Assembly (NCBI GenBank): GCA_004154925.1
Contig: QJNS01000013.1
Location: forward strand, 310,001 to 374,000
Reading direction: 5' to 3'
Source: Monosporascus cannonballus
Lineage: Eukaryota > Ascomycota > Sordariomycetes > Xylariales
Length of the DNA stretch: 64,000 bases
The translations under genes were made by a program, and so were the position numbers. A model generated the notes under the pieces. It was not told the origin of the DNA, searched no databases, and was given only the letters and a program-made list of their open reading frames with translations. Of the stretch, positions 1 through 9,799 are shown piece by piece; the first letter of the stretch is position 1; the number at the start of each line of letters is the position of its first letter.

Positions 1-414
1 TATTACTTCCGTACCTTGAATACTACGGCGAAACATTTTAATTCCCCGCTAACGAAAAAGTTTTTTCTGTTTTCGTAAACGATTTAAACGACCAAATAAC
101 TTATTAAAATGTTGTTAAATTTTTAAAAATTCCTCCTCGGCGATGCGTTCCTCCAATTTTAGACGATTTTTCTTAATAACCAATTTACGGTATTCAAATT
201 CAGAAAGATTAGAAAGATTATAGGGACCTCCGTAAGCGGTATAAAAGGCATATTTTCCTAAACTGTAATAGGCCTTATAAATTTTATTTTCAGATTTACA
301 GCAAGAACAAAAAGTGTTCGAAAATATAATGAAACTAAGGCGGTTAATCCGTTTTAAAAAAACGAAAGCGTTAATACGTTTACAAAACCTGGACTTTTTA
401 ATGCGACCCGATAT
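1..414 (-). pseudogene. antisense ORF of element Z: Cys-cluster and coiled-coil protein, RIP-damaged
   Basis: Read on the minus strand from 414, one frame runs to the window edge with very few stops. It begins near SGRIKKSR and passes a cluster of Cys and likely mutated Cys (FCSCCKSENK followed by several Tyr at regular spacing). It then enters a charged helical segment containing EERIAEEEFLK, LFGRLNRLRKQKKLF and RGIKMFRRSIQG. Heptad-like Leu and many Arg/Lys/Glu suggest a coiled coil. The frame opposes the gag-pol direction of element Z. Similar frames occur at the same place in A, B, C1, C2 and D. I recall similar hypothetical proteins in fungal annotations, but the function is unknown. The initiator codon appears lost (ATA at 412-414) and the C-terminus lies outside the window. 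Confidence 0.6.
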
Positions 415-504
415 GATAAATATAAAAAAAAAGGTTACTTACCAAAAATCCATAAACGAATAATTTGATCTTTAGGGATAAAAATCCTGGAAGAGGGGAG
501 ATCG
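1..504 (+). mobile_element. 3' internal end of chromovirus element Z (truncated by window edge)
   Basis: This stretch precedes a 3' LTR and ends in a purine tract (AAGAGGGGAGATCG, 491-504), the usual plus-strand priming site next to a 3' LTR. Its layout matches the region between chromodomain and 3' LTR of element A (7750-8379), including the same GGGAGATC block beside the LTR. No gag-pol sequence is visible; that part would lie left of the window. The main content is an antisense reading frame listed separately. Ty3/Gypsy chromovirus assignment rests on LTR similarity to A, B and C. Confidence 0.7.
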
Positions 505-920
505 TATTATAACCTAACGGTTTTGGCTTCGGGAAACGGTCGGGGTTTTAAAGAACTAAACCCCGACTTAGCTAAGAAATTATGTGATTGGCTTAAAGGG
601 CTTAAGGGCCCTAATTGGACAAAAGGGCTTAAGCCGGATAAGCACCAGAGGGGGCTTAAGGGGGCTTAAGGGGACTTAATTAAAGAAGTGTCGTTAAGCC
701 ATAATAAGCATTTTAAGCCAAAACAAAGATATATATGTTTATTATTTCCATAGTTTAGATAATTTCAGCTTGTAATAATAATTCGTTACCTAAGGCACTT
801 TTGGTATTACGAGACGTAATACGTTACTGTATTTATTGTTCAGATTCCCACGATACTTCTGCTAACATAAACCCGTCGACTTAAGGTTTAATAGTTGGTT
901 AAACCGCATAGCTCGTCACA
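505..920 (+). repeat. 3' LTR of element Z
   Basis: The LTR starts TATTATAACC, a RIP form of TGTTACGACC, and ends GCTCGTCACA. The last ~200 bp (721-920) are nearly the same as the end of the element A LTRs, ending in ACCCGTCGACTTAAGG, TTTAATAGTTGGTTAAACC and GCTCGTCACA. The first ~215 bp are different and carry a short GGGCTTAAG motif repeated several times between 591 and 690. So the R/U5 half is shared with other families here and the U3 half is private. The bases after the LTR (GTGGG, 921-925) should be the right target-site duplication; the left one is outside the window. Confidence 0.75.
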
Positions 921-1309
921 GTGGGCGATCCACTGATATAGGGCTCCGGGAAGGAATAACAATCACCCGAAGACCCTAGCTAGGGGTGCTATTTTCCATA
1001 ACACACCCCCTGATTTTTCTCTGGCTATAACAGAAGGATCACCCCATGGGCACCCCCCAGCTCGATACGCTTTCGTAAAGCTATATATAATAAACAACAT
1101 ATATGGAGCTTCGTGGCTCGTAGTAATAACAAAAGCTAAAGCTGCGTTTACAGGCACAGCTTTCCCGGACGTACCTCTTTCTAAGGAACCGGCTCCTAAG
1201 GGTATAAATCGACTGATCGAAGGTGTAATGTGCGTTCCTTTTTACTGCCGCGCTGGGCGTCCTTACGGGCGAATTATTTCGGGTAAGGATATATATATAA
1301 AGCAGTAAG
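921..1309. other. moderately GC-rich relic with open frames on both strands, unassigned
   Basis: This piece is clearly less AT-rich than its surroundings. On the plus strand one frame is open for about 120 codons (937-1308) without an obvious start. On the minus strand 963-1157 is open for 64 codons. I recognise neither product. It adjoins the Copia gag relic on its right, so it could be the protease/linker part of the same minus-strand element. I could not identify the protease motif, so it is left unassigned. The left side is cut by the insertion of element Z. Confidence 0.3.
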
Positions 1310-2056
1310 TTACTATGTATCCGATTTTAGGTCGTACTTAACTGTTAATAAATGGGATCGTTCCGGCCGCGTATCGCTAGCTCCTTAGGCGGCAACGTCG
1401 CCGTATACTTTAGCGTCCGGGAGTTTCTTTATTTTCTCCCGTACGGCTTTTTATTCCTTTGTTAAGGCGCGTGCCTTTATACGTTGGAGAATGTTATTTG
1501 GTAAGCTTGGCGGTTGGGCATTTCGCGGCAGCTGTTTCCTAAAAGCGTGCATAAGTTTGTGGCACGATTCCGGGGGCTAAATATGCGTTAGCCGGTTCGC
1601 GAGGTAGGGGTAATGATATTTTCCATTAAACTTTGGGAAACTTACGGCGTCCTTTAACTAAAATCTTTTTAGGGTTGCGAATATTTCGTACGAATTTTTT
1701 CGTTTTAATTATTCCCGTTGATATACGATCGTTAAATATTATTTTCCGTATTATTCGAACGACGTAATAGGAATCTTAAATATTTCGGTGCGCGCTAGTT
1801 TTATTAGCTTGCGTTCGGCCCATATTAGGTTTAGTCGTTTAAAAATGGCGATTAAGAATTATTATATCGTTAAACGCCTTTGGATTTTGGGAATATTATA
1901 AGCGCGAACGCGAACGTACGCGTTATATTATTTTAGGTATTATTCCGAAAAAGTTAAATATTTTATGTGAATAAGGTTTAAAACGGCGATATATTTAATC
2001 CGTACCGTATTTGCGGTATTTTCGTCTATAGAGGCGATTTTTTTTAACAGCCGAAC
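1310..2056 (-). pseudogene. Copia-type gag relic, C-terminal part
   Basis: One minus-strand frame runs from 2056 down to about 1310, roughly 250 codons. It is interrupted only by stops that look like mutated Gln codons. Readable pieces include RLLKKIASIDENTANTVRI, AERKLIKLARTEIF and, near the end, AKVYGDVAA. It continues across the insertion of element A: removing A and one copy of its CGAAC duplication joins it in frame to 8757-8930. The composition and order resemble the gag part of fungal Ty1/Copia polyproteins, judged from memory of the family with no search possible. The protein would form the particle shell; this copy is dead. Confidence 0.5.
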
Positions 2057-2427
2057 TGTTACGACCCAACCCAAGATCGGCCACGAAAACGGTCGGACCC
2101 ACAAAAAAGAGTCACGTGATTTGGATCTCTTTTTGCATCAAGATCCAAATAAATCTATATAGAACCAACCGAATCCAATGGCATTAAATCTATAATAACG
2201 TCAAAATCCAATAAAGATCTAATTAATTTATGAAAATATATACGCTTATTACCTCCATAATTTAGATAACTTCAGCTTACAATATAACATCGTTACCCCA
2301 GGCACCTTTAGCATTACGAAACGTAATACGTTACTATATCTATTACTTAGATTCCCACGATATTTTTGTTAACATAAACTCGTCGACTTAAGATTTAATA
2401 ATTAGTTAAACCGCATAAATCGTTATA
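2057..2427 (+). repeat. 5' LTR of element A
   Basis: The 371-bp LTR begins TGTTACGACCC and ends CGTTATA, a RIP form of the CGTCACA that closes the 3' copy. It aligns throughout with 8380-8751, differing mainly by C/T and G/A changes. The two copies carry different RIP changes: the start is intact here, the end is intact there. The target duplication CGAAC precedes it directly. The primer binding site should follow at 2428, but I do not recognise a matching tRNA end there. Confidence 0.92.
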
Positions 2428-2499
2428 TGTTACAAGCTTTTATTTAGTAATACCGTTAAACTTTAAGCAATATTTAATATTATCAAAATATCGACCAGC

Positions 2500-3360
2500 A
2501 CTTAGGAAACCCTTATTCAGTAGCTTTAAGCTCGAATTCGGGAATTGGAAAAAAAAGTTCGACAACTTAGGGCTACGCCATCTGCCCCACCTTTTTTTGC
2601 CCGTATAAAACCTAAAAAACCGGAACCCTACGATAAGAAGGGTAACCCTTAAACCTTTTTAATTCAATCATAAATTTACTTTTATTTTTTAAACCTTAAT
2701 AACTTAACGGATATAATCCTAGTAATAAAAATATATCTAATAAAAAATGCGGTTAATTAATTTAAGCCTATTATAAAAAGTTTTCTGGAAATAAAAAAAA
2801 TAAATAAAAAGGATTTTACCAATAAGATTTTTTAATTTATACCAATTTCGAAAACAAAATGCGCTATAATTTCGGCAATCCGGATAAAAAAACGATTTAC
2901 GGCTTAATAATTTTTGTAATTCCGATAAAAAAAACCCGCGTTTAAATATGCCGTAATCTTTAAAAGTTTTGCAATTAAGGCAGAATAAGGAAATAACGAA
3001 ATTAACGCCTTTATCGACATATTTTATAAAAAATTAAAAGATAATATAAAAAATAAAATTATTCGGATCGAATAACCAATTACCTTAAACCGGTATATTA
3101 TAAAGTAATTAAGATTAACAACCAATAATTTAAAAAACGATAAGAAAAAAAAGAATAATACGCTTTACGTTCGGAATATAAATCTAACCAAGGGCAAAAA
3201 CGAGACGTACTCCTTACTTTTTACGGAACGGCGCCAGGACCTATGGAACTTAGCGTTACCTATAGATAAAATTAAAGCCAGATTAAATGCTTTAATTGCG
3301 GCAAAATGGGATATAAGGCCTATAAATACAAAAAAACCAAGAAGCCACGACAAAATAACT
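2500..3360 (+). pseudogene. element A gag with CCHC zinc knuckle
   Basis: Frames typical of a retrotransposon gag are visible, for example MRYNFGNPDKKT near 2855-2895, the conserved part of the Retrotrans_gag capsid domain. A zinc knuckle follows at 3288-3329, read as CFNCGKMGYKAYKY. The spacing is CX2CX4HX4C, but His and the last Cys have become Tyr by C-to-T and G-to-A changes. The protein would package the element RNA. Between 3360 and 4380 the frame continues as a poorly conserved linker with many stops. Confidence 0.7.
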
Positions 3361-4399
3361 AAATCTTTATATCGGAGAAATAATCCAGAAATAATTAAGG
3401 AAATAATAACAAAGTTATTAACATAATTTAAGCCAAATATACATTAGGTATATAACAAAAGGTCCAACCGGGCCTATTACGATAAGAAATTTAATAAGGA
3501 ATACGAAAAGCCAGAAAACTAGCTTAGCAAATATCGTAAGCATAACAAAAAGCGCTATAAAGATAATTACGCAAATACCAAAATTAAACAAAAAAAATCT
3601 GTCCCGGAATCCCTGATTAATACGGCAGGATGTACGCTATATATTATCGACGACGAAAATATCCCGATTACGAAAAATAGAAATAATATATTTATATACG
3701 AATTACCCGTATATATTACGAAAGAATCGATTTTCCAAACCGAACCGGGCATAACAAAAATAATAAGTAATAATATTAATAATTTCGAATTATAACCTTA
3801 AGAAATATCTAATAACTGGCCGAAACAAAAAGTTAGTTCGAAAGGAAATAATACCTGCAGGAAAACCTTTTTTGTTACTATGGATAATGCAATTATTAAA
3901 CAGAAAAAGAATTAATTTAACGTACGGTAAAAAAACATTATTAGAAAATTATTACGGATCTTTATTTTTAATTAACATTTATTACAAATCCTTACGAAAA
4001 AAAGGTTATTAAGGAAAAAATACGTTAGTTTACAGAAAACCTTTAGAACAATAACAAAAACGACGTATAATAGGATGCAATCGCAAACATAAAAAAATAA
4101 TTTATTCGATAAAGAGAAAAACTGCAAAAGAACTAGGAATAACTGATACGATTTAAAGGAATAATACGCCGGCAATAACGACAAATATAGCAATTAAACG
4201 CGTTAAACAAAAAAACATAAGTAAGGCTTAATAAATTCGAACAGAAATTAAAAGAAAAAGGTTACTTATAAAAACGCCATAAAGTAACGAAACCCAGAGA
4301 AGTTAAAAGAAACTCCCAAAAAGGGCTTTAAACGCGACGATAGGAAATGTTAACGACTTTATTACTTTGGATATACAAATCGAAACGTACTGGTATACC

Positions 4400-4480
4400 G
4401 CAATAGTAAATTACGGAACTTTGGGCGGAAATTATATTGTACCAGATATGGTCAATAAGTTTAAACTATTATGGAAATAT
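4400..4480 (+). pseudogene. element A aspartic protease remnant
   Basis: The frame reads VNYGTLGGNYIVPDMVNKF, which corresponds to the retropepsin active-site segment (D-S/T-G followed by a hydrophobic NYI/NFI). The catalytic Asp is Asn here. Element B has the equivalent NCGTLDGNYI on the opposite strand at about 14068-14130. The enzyme would cut the polyprotein; this copy is inactive. Confidence 0.6.
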
Positions 4481-4959
4481 AAGTTAAAATTTTATATAAC
4501 GACGAATGCCAAAGGTTAAGAATTTGTTTACGATAACCAAAAAATTATACGCGAAATTAATTACCTTGAGATTTTTATCTAAAAATAATACTAAACGGTT
4601 AATTTCGATATCGTTTTATTTAGGAATTACGATATAATCTTAAAATTATTATAAATATACTCGTACGGAATTTTGATTAATGAAAAAACTGGCTAAGTAA
4701 AATTCGTTTATTTTTTATTAATAAACAAAAAAGAAAAATTAAGATTTTAATATTCGATCGATAATAACAATAAATATAGGTATAAAAATAAAATAAATAT
4801 TTTATTACCCAAAACAAATAAAATATAAAAAAAACGGATATTAAAAAAATACGACGTATTATTATTATTATTAAAACGAAATTAAAGTAATTAAATAACG
4901 ATTTGGAATAATAAGAATAATAACTTAAGATATTAGAAAACCTAATTAATATGTTACCG

Positions 4960-5840
4960 TAATATTACAAATACGAATAGTTTTTTTTAAAAAGGAACTC
5001 GATACAAAATTATTAAAATATAACGAATAAAATTATAAGATAATCCTTAAGGAAGAATTTTCGATAAAGTTTTACCTTATTTATAATTTTAATAAAAACG
5101 AATTACGTATTTTCAGAAAATACCTGGAAAATCGATTATAAAAAATAAATTTAACTTTCGAAATTACTAGCAAGATATCCAATATTTTTCGTACTTAAGA
5201 AAAATAGAAAATTGCGATTTATAATTAATTACCAATAATTAAACGATATTGTTATTAAAGATTAAATATTATTACTTTTAATTACGGAAATAAAAAACCG
5301 ATTTTACGGAACTAAATAGTTCATAATATTTGATCATAAAGATAAATATAACTTTATTAGGATTAAAAAAGAATACGAATAAAAAATAACTTTTAAAACG
5401 AAATACGAATTATTTAAATATTTGGTTATATTAATAAGATTTACAAACGCATTAGTAATTTTCCAGCGAATAATTAATTACCTATTATAAAAACCCTTTA
5501 ATATTTTCGTCGTTTATTACTTTAACAATATTTTTATCTTTTTAAAAACGGAAAAAATATACGTAAAATACGTTTATAAGGTTTTTTAAGTTTTATAGGA
5601 CGTAAGGTTATTTATTAATACAGAAAAAAGTTAGTTCCATATATAAGAAATGGAATACCTGGAATATATTATTATTTCAGAACATATTAGAATAAACCCC
5701 AAGAAAATCGTTATAATCACAGAATAACAAACGCTAACGATAATTAAGGAAGCACAGGTATTTCTTGGATTCGCCAATTATTTCAAGAAGTTTATTCGAA
5801 ACTTTAGCAAAATAATTATATCTTTAACGAATTTTACGAA
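4960..5840 (+). pseudogene. element A reverse transcriptase, FDD mutated to FNN
   Basis: The reverse transcriptase domain is recognisable from NELRIFRKYLENRL (near 5098) through the catalytic block VYYFNNIFIFSKTEK to the connection segment with QVFLGFANYFKKFIRNFSK (about 5757-5815). The catalytic box at 5521-5529 should be F-D-D but is F-N-N, two adjacent G-to-A changes. In element B the same box is intact. Many Gln codons have become stops. Its neighbours, protease upstream and RNase H downstream, are in the Ty3/Gypsy order. Confidence 0.85.
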
Positions 5841-5899
5841 AAAAAAAATTTAAATAAACGCCAAATACGGGGAAGGTATTTCAAGTTATTAAAAATGGA

Positions 5900-6310
5900 A
5901 TTACCAGCGAACTAATATTAATTATATACGATTTAAATTACTTTATTAAATTAAAAACCAATATTTTAAATTACGCGTTAGGCGTAATAATCGGATAACG
6001 AAATAATTAAGGTAAATTGCATCTTATTATATTTTTTTCGTATAAATTTAAAGGAATTAAGCTTAATTACGGTATTCCAGATAAAGAATTTATGGCTATT
6101 ATTATGGCATTTCGGGACTTTAAGCATTTCCTAAAGGGAAATTTGCACCAGATTAAAGTTTATACGGATTATCAAAATCTTACCCGATTTACTATAATTA
6201 AGGAATTTACAAAATAATAATTAAAATACGCAAAAGAATTGGCGAATTTCGACTTCGTTATTATTTACAAAAAAAATCAAAAAATAATAAAGCAAATATT
6301 TTAAGCAAGT
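5900..6310 (+). pseudogene. element A RNase H, with a 66-codon intact island
   Basis: The segment 6017-6217 is open for 66 codons. It reads as the middle of a Ty3/Gypsy RNase H (IIFFSYKFKGIKLNYGIPDK, then KEFMAIIMAFRDFKHFLKG and QIKVYTDYQNLTRF). The TDHQNL motif shows Tyr for His, a C-to-T change. Upstream, the DAS..YALGAIL part is heavily damaged. The domain would degrade the RNA strand during cDNA synthesis. Confidence 0.8.
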
Positions 6311-6389
6311 AACCAAATCTTAAAAAAAGATTAATTAAAATTAACCATATAATTTTCGATATTATTATAAAAGGATATTTACGCTTATA

Positions 6390-7340
6390 ATAAATTACGA
6401 TAATTCGGGCAACACCTTATAATATATATCAGAAAATTTAACAATATAACGATAATTTTTTAAAAAACCAAAAAACGGATAAAATATAAGTTCCAGAAAA
6501 ATATCAAAACAATCTGCTACGAAAAATACATAAATATCAATTACATAAATATCCAAGGATCCATAAAACTCTAAAAAAACTTTAACATACATATTCCTTT
6601 TTTAACATAAAATTAATAATACAGAAAATCGTACGGCAATGCGATATTTGTATTAAAGCAAAAATTCGACGACATAAGCCATACGGAAAATTACAACCAT
6701 TATTAATCGCAAAGTAATTATAATATTTAATTACATTCGATTTTATTATTAAACTTTTTACATTAAAAGATCTAATTACGGAAATATATTATAATAATAT
6801 TTTCGTAATCGTCGACCGATTTACAAGATTTTCCTATTTTTTACCATATTATAATGACATAAACGCCGAATAATTAACATATATCTTTTTCAGATATATT
6901 TTTAATATATACGGATTATTAATAAAAATCATATTAAATAAAGAATTAACCTTTGTATCAAAATTTTGGTAAGGCCTTATAACATAGATCGGCTTAAATT
7001 ACAAACGGATAAATAAATAAAACGAATAAATTAAACCTTAAAAACCTATTTACGATATTATATTAATTATAAACAAAATAATTAAATTAAATAATTACTA
7101 ATCGTACAATTAACTTATAATACCAATTATTACGAAAACATTAAAATAATACCTATAAACGCAAACTTTGATTTTATATCAAATATTTATAAAAAAGTAC
7201 GTAATAATAATTTAATTAATATTAAAATAATTTTTACGTCAAAATAATTACGATAATTGCATTAAAAAATAAAAACAAAATTGAAATTCGTACGAAACCA
7301 AATAAGCAAATATTATAACCAAAAAAGGTTAAAAAGATTA
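6390..7340 (+). pseudogene. element A integrase, catalytic residues hit and small deletion
   Basis: The zinc-binding end and catalytic core are readable: QCDICIKAKIRRHKPYGKLQ (about 6635-6705), then FDFIIK with the first catalytic Asp intact at 6739-6741. The second catalytic Asp is Asn (ILNKELTF, codon 6937-6939). The catalytic Glu is Lys (codon 7020-7022, in QTDK*IKRIN). The spacing between the second and third residue is about 25 nt shorter than the D35E spacing, so a small deletion removed the ST.YHP segment. It would have joined the cDNA to the genome. Confidence 0.85.
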
Positions 7341-7559
7341 ACTTTTGAAAAAAGAAAAATAATTTTTCTCGTTACCAAAAATATTTAAACAAAAAAACCC
7401 AACAAAATATTCGATTTTAAATATATCGGTCCATATAAAATTGCCAAGAAAATCTTAAAAAACAATTACTAATTAAAACTTTTACTAAAAGTTAAATTCC
7501 ATTTAATTTTTTATGTTTCCTTATTTAAATTAATAACAAATACCATCAAAGTACATATG

Positions 7560-7745
7560 GCACAAAACGATATAAAAATAAAAAACGAATAAGCATATGA
7601 AATAAAAAAAATATTCGATATACGAAAGCAAAACGGATTTACCTAGTACCTAATCAAATGGAAAAAACATCCAAATTTCGAAAATACCTAAGAGCCCGCT
7701 AAAAACCTTATTAGCGCTTAACGCCTGTTAAAAAACTTTCACCAG
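7560..7745 (+). pseudogene. element A chromodomain
   Basis: The frame contains AYEIKKIFDIRKQNGFT, YLIKWKKHPNFENT and EPAKNLISA, ending NFHQRRR. This matches the chromodomain consensus (YEVEKIL..R...G...YLVKWKGY....NTWEP..NL). Trp of NTWEP and several Gln are stop codons. In chromoviruses this domain at the integrase C-terminus directs insertion toward heterochromatin (family knowledge). Elements B, C1, C2 and D have the same domain in the same place. Confidence 0.85.
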
Positions 7746-7849
7746 CGGCGACGGAATTATTAAAAAAAGCCCCCCAATTAAGGTCCTTAAAAATGGACCA
7801 GTTAAGGGAAACAAGGGATAGCATAGGAAGCGGAATTTCGGCCTCCGTA

Positions 7850-8270
7850 CGTTTTTGTTTATCCAGCTTATCTATTTATTAAAAACCGCGATTAATAATT
7901 TTGATTTCTTTAACATAAAGAAATTTCTTTTGACGACGAAAACGAAAAAGGCGACTAATGGTCTCGTCGATATCACGTTATTTACGTATTAAATCCTTTT
8001 TTAATTTTTGCTAAAAACGTAAAAGCATCTTTTCAGTAACAGCTTTTTCGCGATTTAAACGATTTTTTTCCTTCCTAATACGACGTAAGGAATCGATTAG
8101 GACGCCAGAATTATCGCAATAACGACAGTTCTTAATATATTCGCTATAATAACAAATTTTTTAATTATTTAATATTTGGTATTATTATCGAAATAAAGCG
8201 TATACGGCATAACTTTAAAACCGAATTTAACAATATAAACAACTAAAAAATCTAGGCTTTCTCTTTAATT
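7850..8270 (-). pseudogene. antisense ORF of element A
   Basis: On the minus strand, facing gag-pol, a frame includes FGFKVMPYTLYFDNNTKY, then EYIKNCRYCDNSGVLIDSL and RIRKEKNRLNREKAVTEKML. It continues with a basic helical segment RLFRFRRQKKFL. A shift of frame separates the first block from the second. The first half has Cys, or Tyr where the C and Z copies suggest Cys, and the second half looks like a coiled coil. It lies between the chromodomain and the 3' LTR as in the other chromoviruses here. Function unknown. Confidence 0.6.
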
Positions 8271-8361
8271 AGGACAATTGCAAGGCTTACGGTTAATAAT
8301 ACGATTTGCTATAATAAAAAAAATAACTTACCAGAAAAAAAAATCTTTAAGGGCAAAGATC

Positions 8362-8379
8362 TTAAGAAAAGGGAGATCA
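8362..8379 (+). promoter_or_regulatory. polypurine tract of element A
   Basis: The sequence TTAAGAAAAGGGAGATCA lies directly against the 3' LTR. A purine run here is the usual primer for plus-strand DNA synthesis. The equivalent site beside the LTRs of Z and C1 is similar. Confidence 0.6.
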
Positions 8380-8751
8380 TATTATAACCCAACCTAAAAT
8401 CGGCCACGAAAACGGTCGGACCCACAAAAAAAAAGTTACGTAATTTGGATCTTTTTTGATATTAAGATCCAAATAAATCCATACAGAACCAACCGAATTT
8501 AATAACATTAAATCTATAATAATGTCAAGATTTAATAAAAATCTAATTAACTTATGAAAATATATACGCTTATTACCTCCATAATTTAGATAACTTCAGT
8601 TTACAATATAACATCGTTATCCAAGGCACCTTTGGTATTACGAGACGTAACACGTTACTGTATTTATTGCTCAGATTCCCACGATACTCCTGCTAACATA
8701 AACCCGTCGACTTAAGGTTTAATAGTTGGTTAAACCGCGTAGCTCGTCACA
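8380..8751 (+). repeat. 3' LTR of element A
   Basis: The 372-bp copy starts TATTATAACCC (RIP form of TGTTACGACCC) and ends GCTCGTCACA. It is followed at once by CGAAC (8752-8756), matching the duplication before the 5' LTR. The last half is shared with the LTRs of Z, B, C1, C2 and the solo LTR. Confidence 0.92.
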
Positions 8752-8756
8752 CGAAC

Positions 8757-8930
8757 GATCCTTTAAATCGAAGGATCGTTATCTGGGTGGAGGAGGTTTA
8801 GTTTCCGTAATTACGACGAAAGGAATTCCGCGTTTACGGTGACATTAATCCAGTTCCAGAGCGAAGTATAGCAGGAGGATAATACGGCTTATTTTTTCGT
8901 ACCTAGCTCCCTGTAATCACCCTGTTTAGT
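8757..8930 (-). pseudogene. Copia-type gag relic, N-terminal part
   Basis: On the minus strand this piece reads GDYRELGTKK, AVLSSCYTSLWNWINVTVNA and RKLNLLHPDNDPSI. It joins in frame to 1310-2056 once element A and one CGAAC copy are removed. The Trp-rich LWNWIN block followed by a helical region fits the start of a Copia gag. It is one gene split by the A insertion. Confidence 0.5.
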
Positions 8931-9278
8931 AGCGGTCTAAGTAACGGCGGCTGTAATAACTGTTATTTCCGAAGATTTTGCGGGTACGTTTTTCCCAAAA
9001 TCTTCCGTAAGTACCGTTACCGGTAGGTATGGTGCATCTTGGGCGTTGGGATTAACGTATTACCATATACCGCGGAAGCGAACGTGGTAACGGAATTAGG
9101 TAAACTAATCGGGCCAGGTTTTTCGGTTGGAAAGCTTTTTTCCAATAACAGGGATTACGGCGGTATTGGCTGGATCGATCGACATAATAACTTGATTAAC
9201 GGAATTAATAAGGTAAAGATTGAATAAAAAGGATTAATCGAAACGGAAAAACGAAGATCGCAAAAAGAACGGACGAAC
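8931..9278. other. upstream flank of the Copia gag relic; short open frame of uncertain meaning
   Basis: Given the minus-strand gag on its left, this should be the leader or 5' part of the Copia relic. A plus-strand frame 9039-9227 (62 codons from TTG) reads GVGINVLPYTAEANVVTELG at its start, which superficially resembles a segment of FAD-dependent monooxygenases. It has no upstream Rossmann motif, and the resemblance stops after 20 residues, so I do not assign it. The last bases, CGAAC (9274-9278), are the left target duplication of element B. Confidence 0.3.
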
Positions 9279-9651
9279 TGTGACAGCTAGGGGGTTTAAC
9301 CAACTATTAAACCTTAGTCGTACGGGTTTATGTTGGCAGGAGTATCGTAGAAATCTAAGCAATGGATACAGTAATCGTATTACGTTTCGTAATACCAAAA
9401 ATGCCTTAGGTAACGATATTATATTGTTACCTAAAATTATTCAAATTATAAAAATAATAAATATATATATACTAGATTTTTCCGGTTTTATCGAGCCTGG
9501 CTTTATGGGCTTTACGATCGATCCTGTCGAACCTAGCTTTATAGGCTTTACGATCGATCTTATCGAGCTATTACGTAACTTGATTTACATCGCTTAATTA
9601 TTTTTTCTGTTACGACCGTTTCCCAAGGCCGTATTTTGTTAGATTTTAATA
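9279..9651 (-). repeat. 3' LTR of element B
   Basis: The 373-bp LTR, on the plus strand, starts TGTGACAGCTAGG and ends AGATTTTAATA. It pairs with 16101-16473. The private U3 half holds two copies of a ~33-bp repeat (each ending GGCTTTACGATCGATC) around 9496-9565; the R/U5 half matches the element A family. A 105-codon plus-strand frame at 9280-9597 lies inside the LTR and is not a gene. A purine tract (GGAAAAAGAAAATCG on the minus strand) follows at 9652. Confidence 0.9.
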
Positions 9652-9799
9652 CGATTTTCTTTTTCCATAATTTTCGTCCCGAAAATTTCTTTTTCCTTTA
9701 TAAATCCTTTTTTAGTTATTATATCGGGTCGTATTAAAAAACCGATTAAAAAAATAAAAAAACGAAATAACTGGCTTAAATTAATTATTTTTCTAATTA

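Larger units (their letters stand above)
2057..8751 (+). mobile_element. element A: complete Ty3/Gypsy chromovirus, RIP-inactivated
   Basis: This is a 6695-bp LTR retrotransposon bounded by a perfect 5-bp target duplication CGAAC (2052-2056 and 8752-8756). Order on the plus strand is LTR, gag with zinc knuckle, protease, reverse transcriptase, RNase H, integrase, chromodomain, antisense ORF, purine tract, LTR. This order and the chromodomain define a chromovirus. It inserted into the gag of a minus-strand Copia relic. Key catalytic codons are mutated in protease, reverse transcriptase and integrase, and the integrase also carries a small deletion, so the copy cannot be autonomous. Confidence 0.92.

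Noticed and set aside
3165..4193. Three minus-strand open frames of 61-73 codons
   Set aside because: They are complements of the gag and linker of element A; not conserved in element B.
9280..9597. 105-codon plus-strand open frame
   Set aside because: It lies entirely inside the 3' LTR of element B and follows LTR repeats; no protein-like features.
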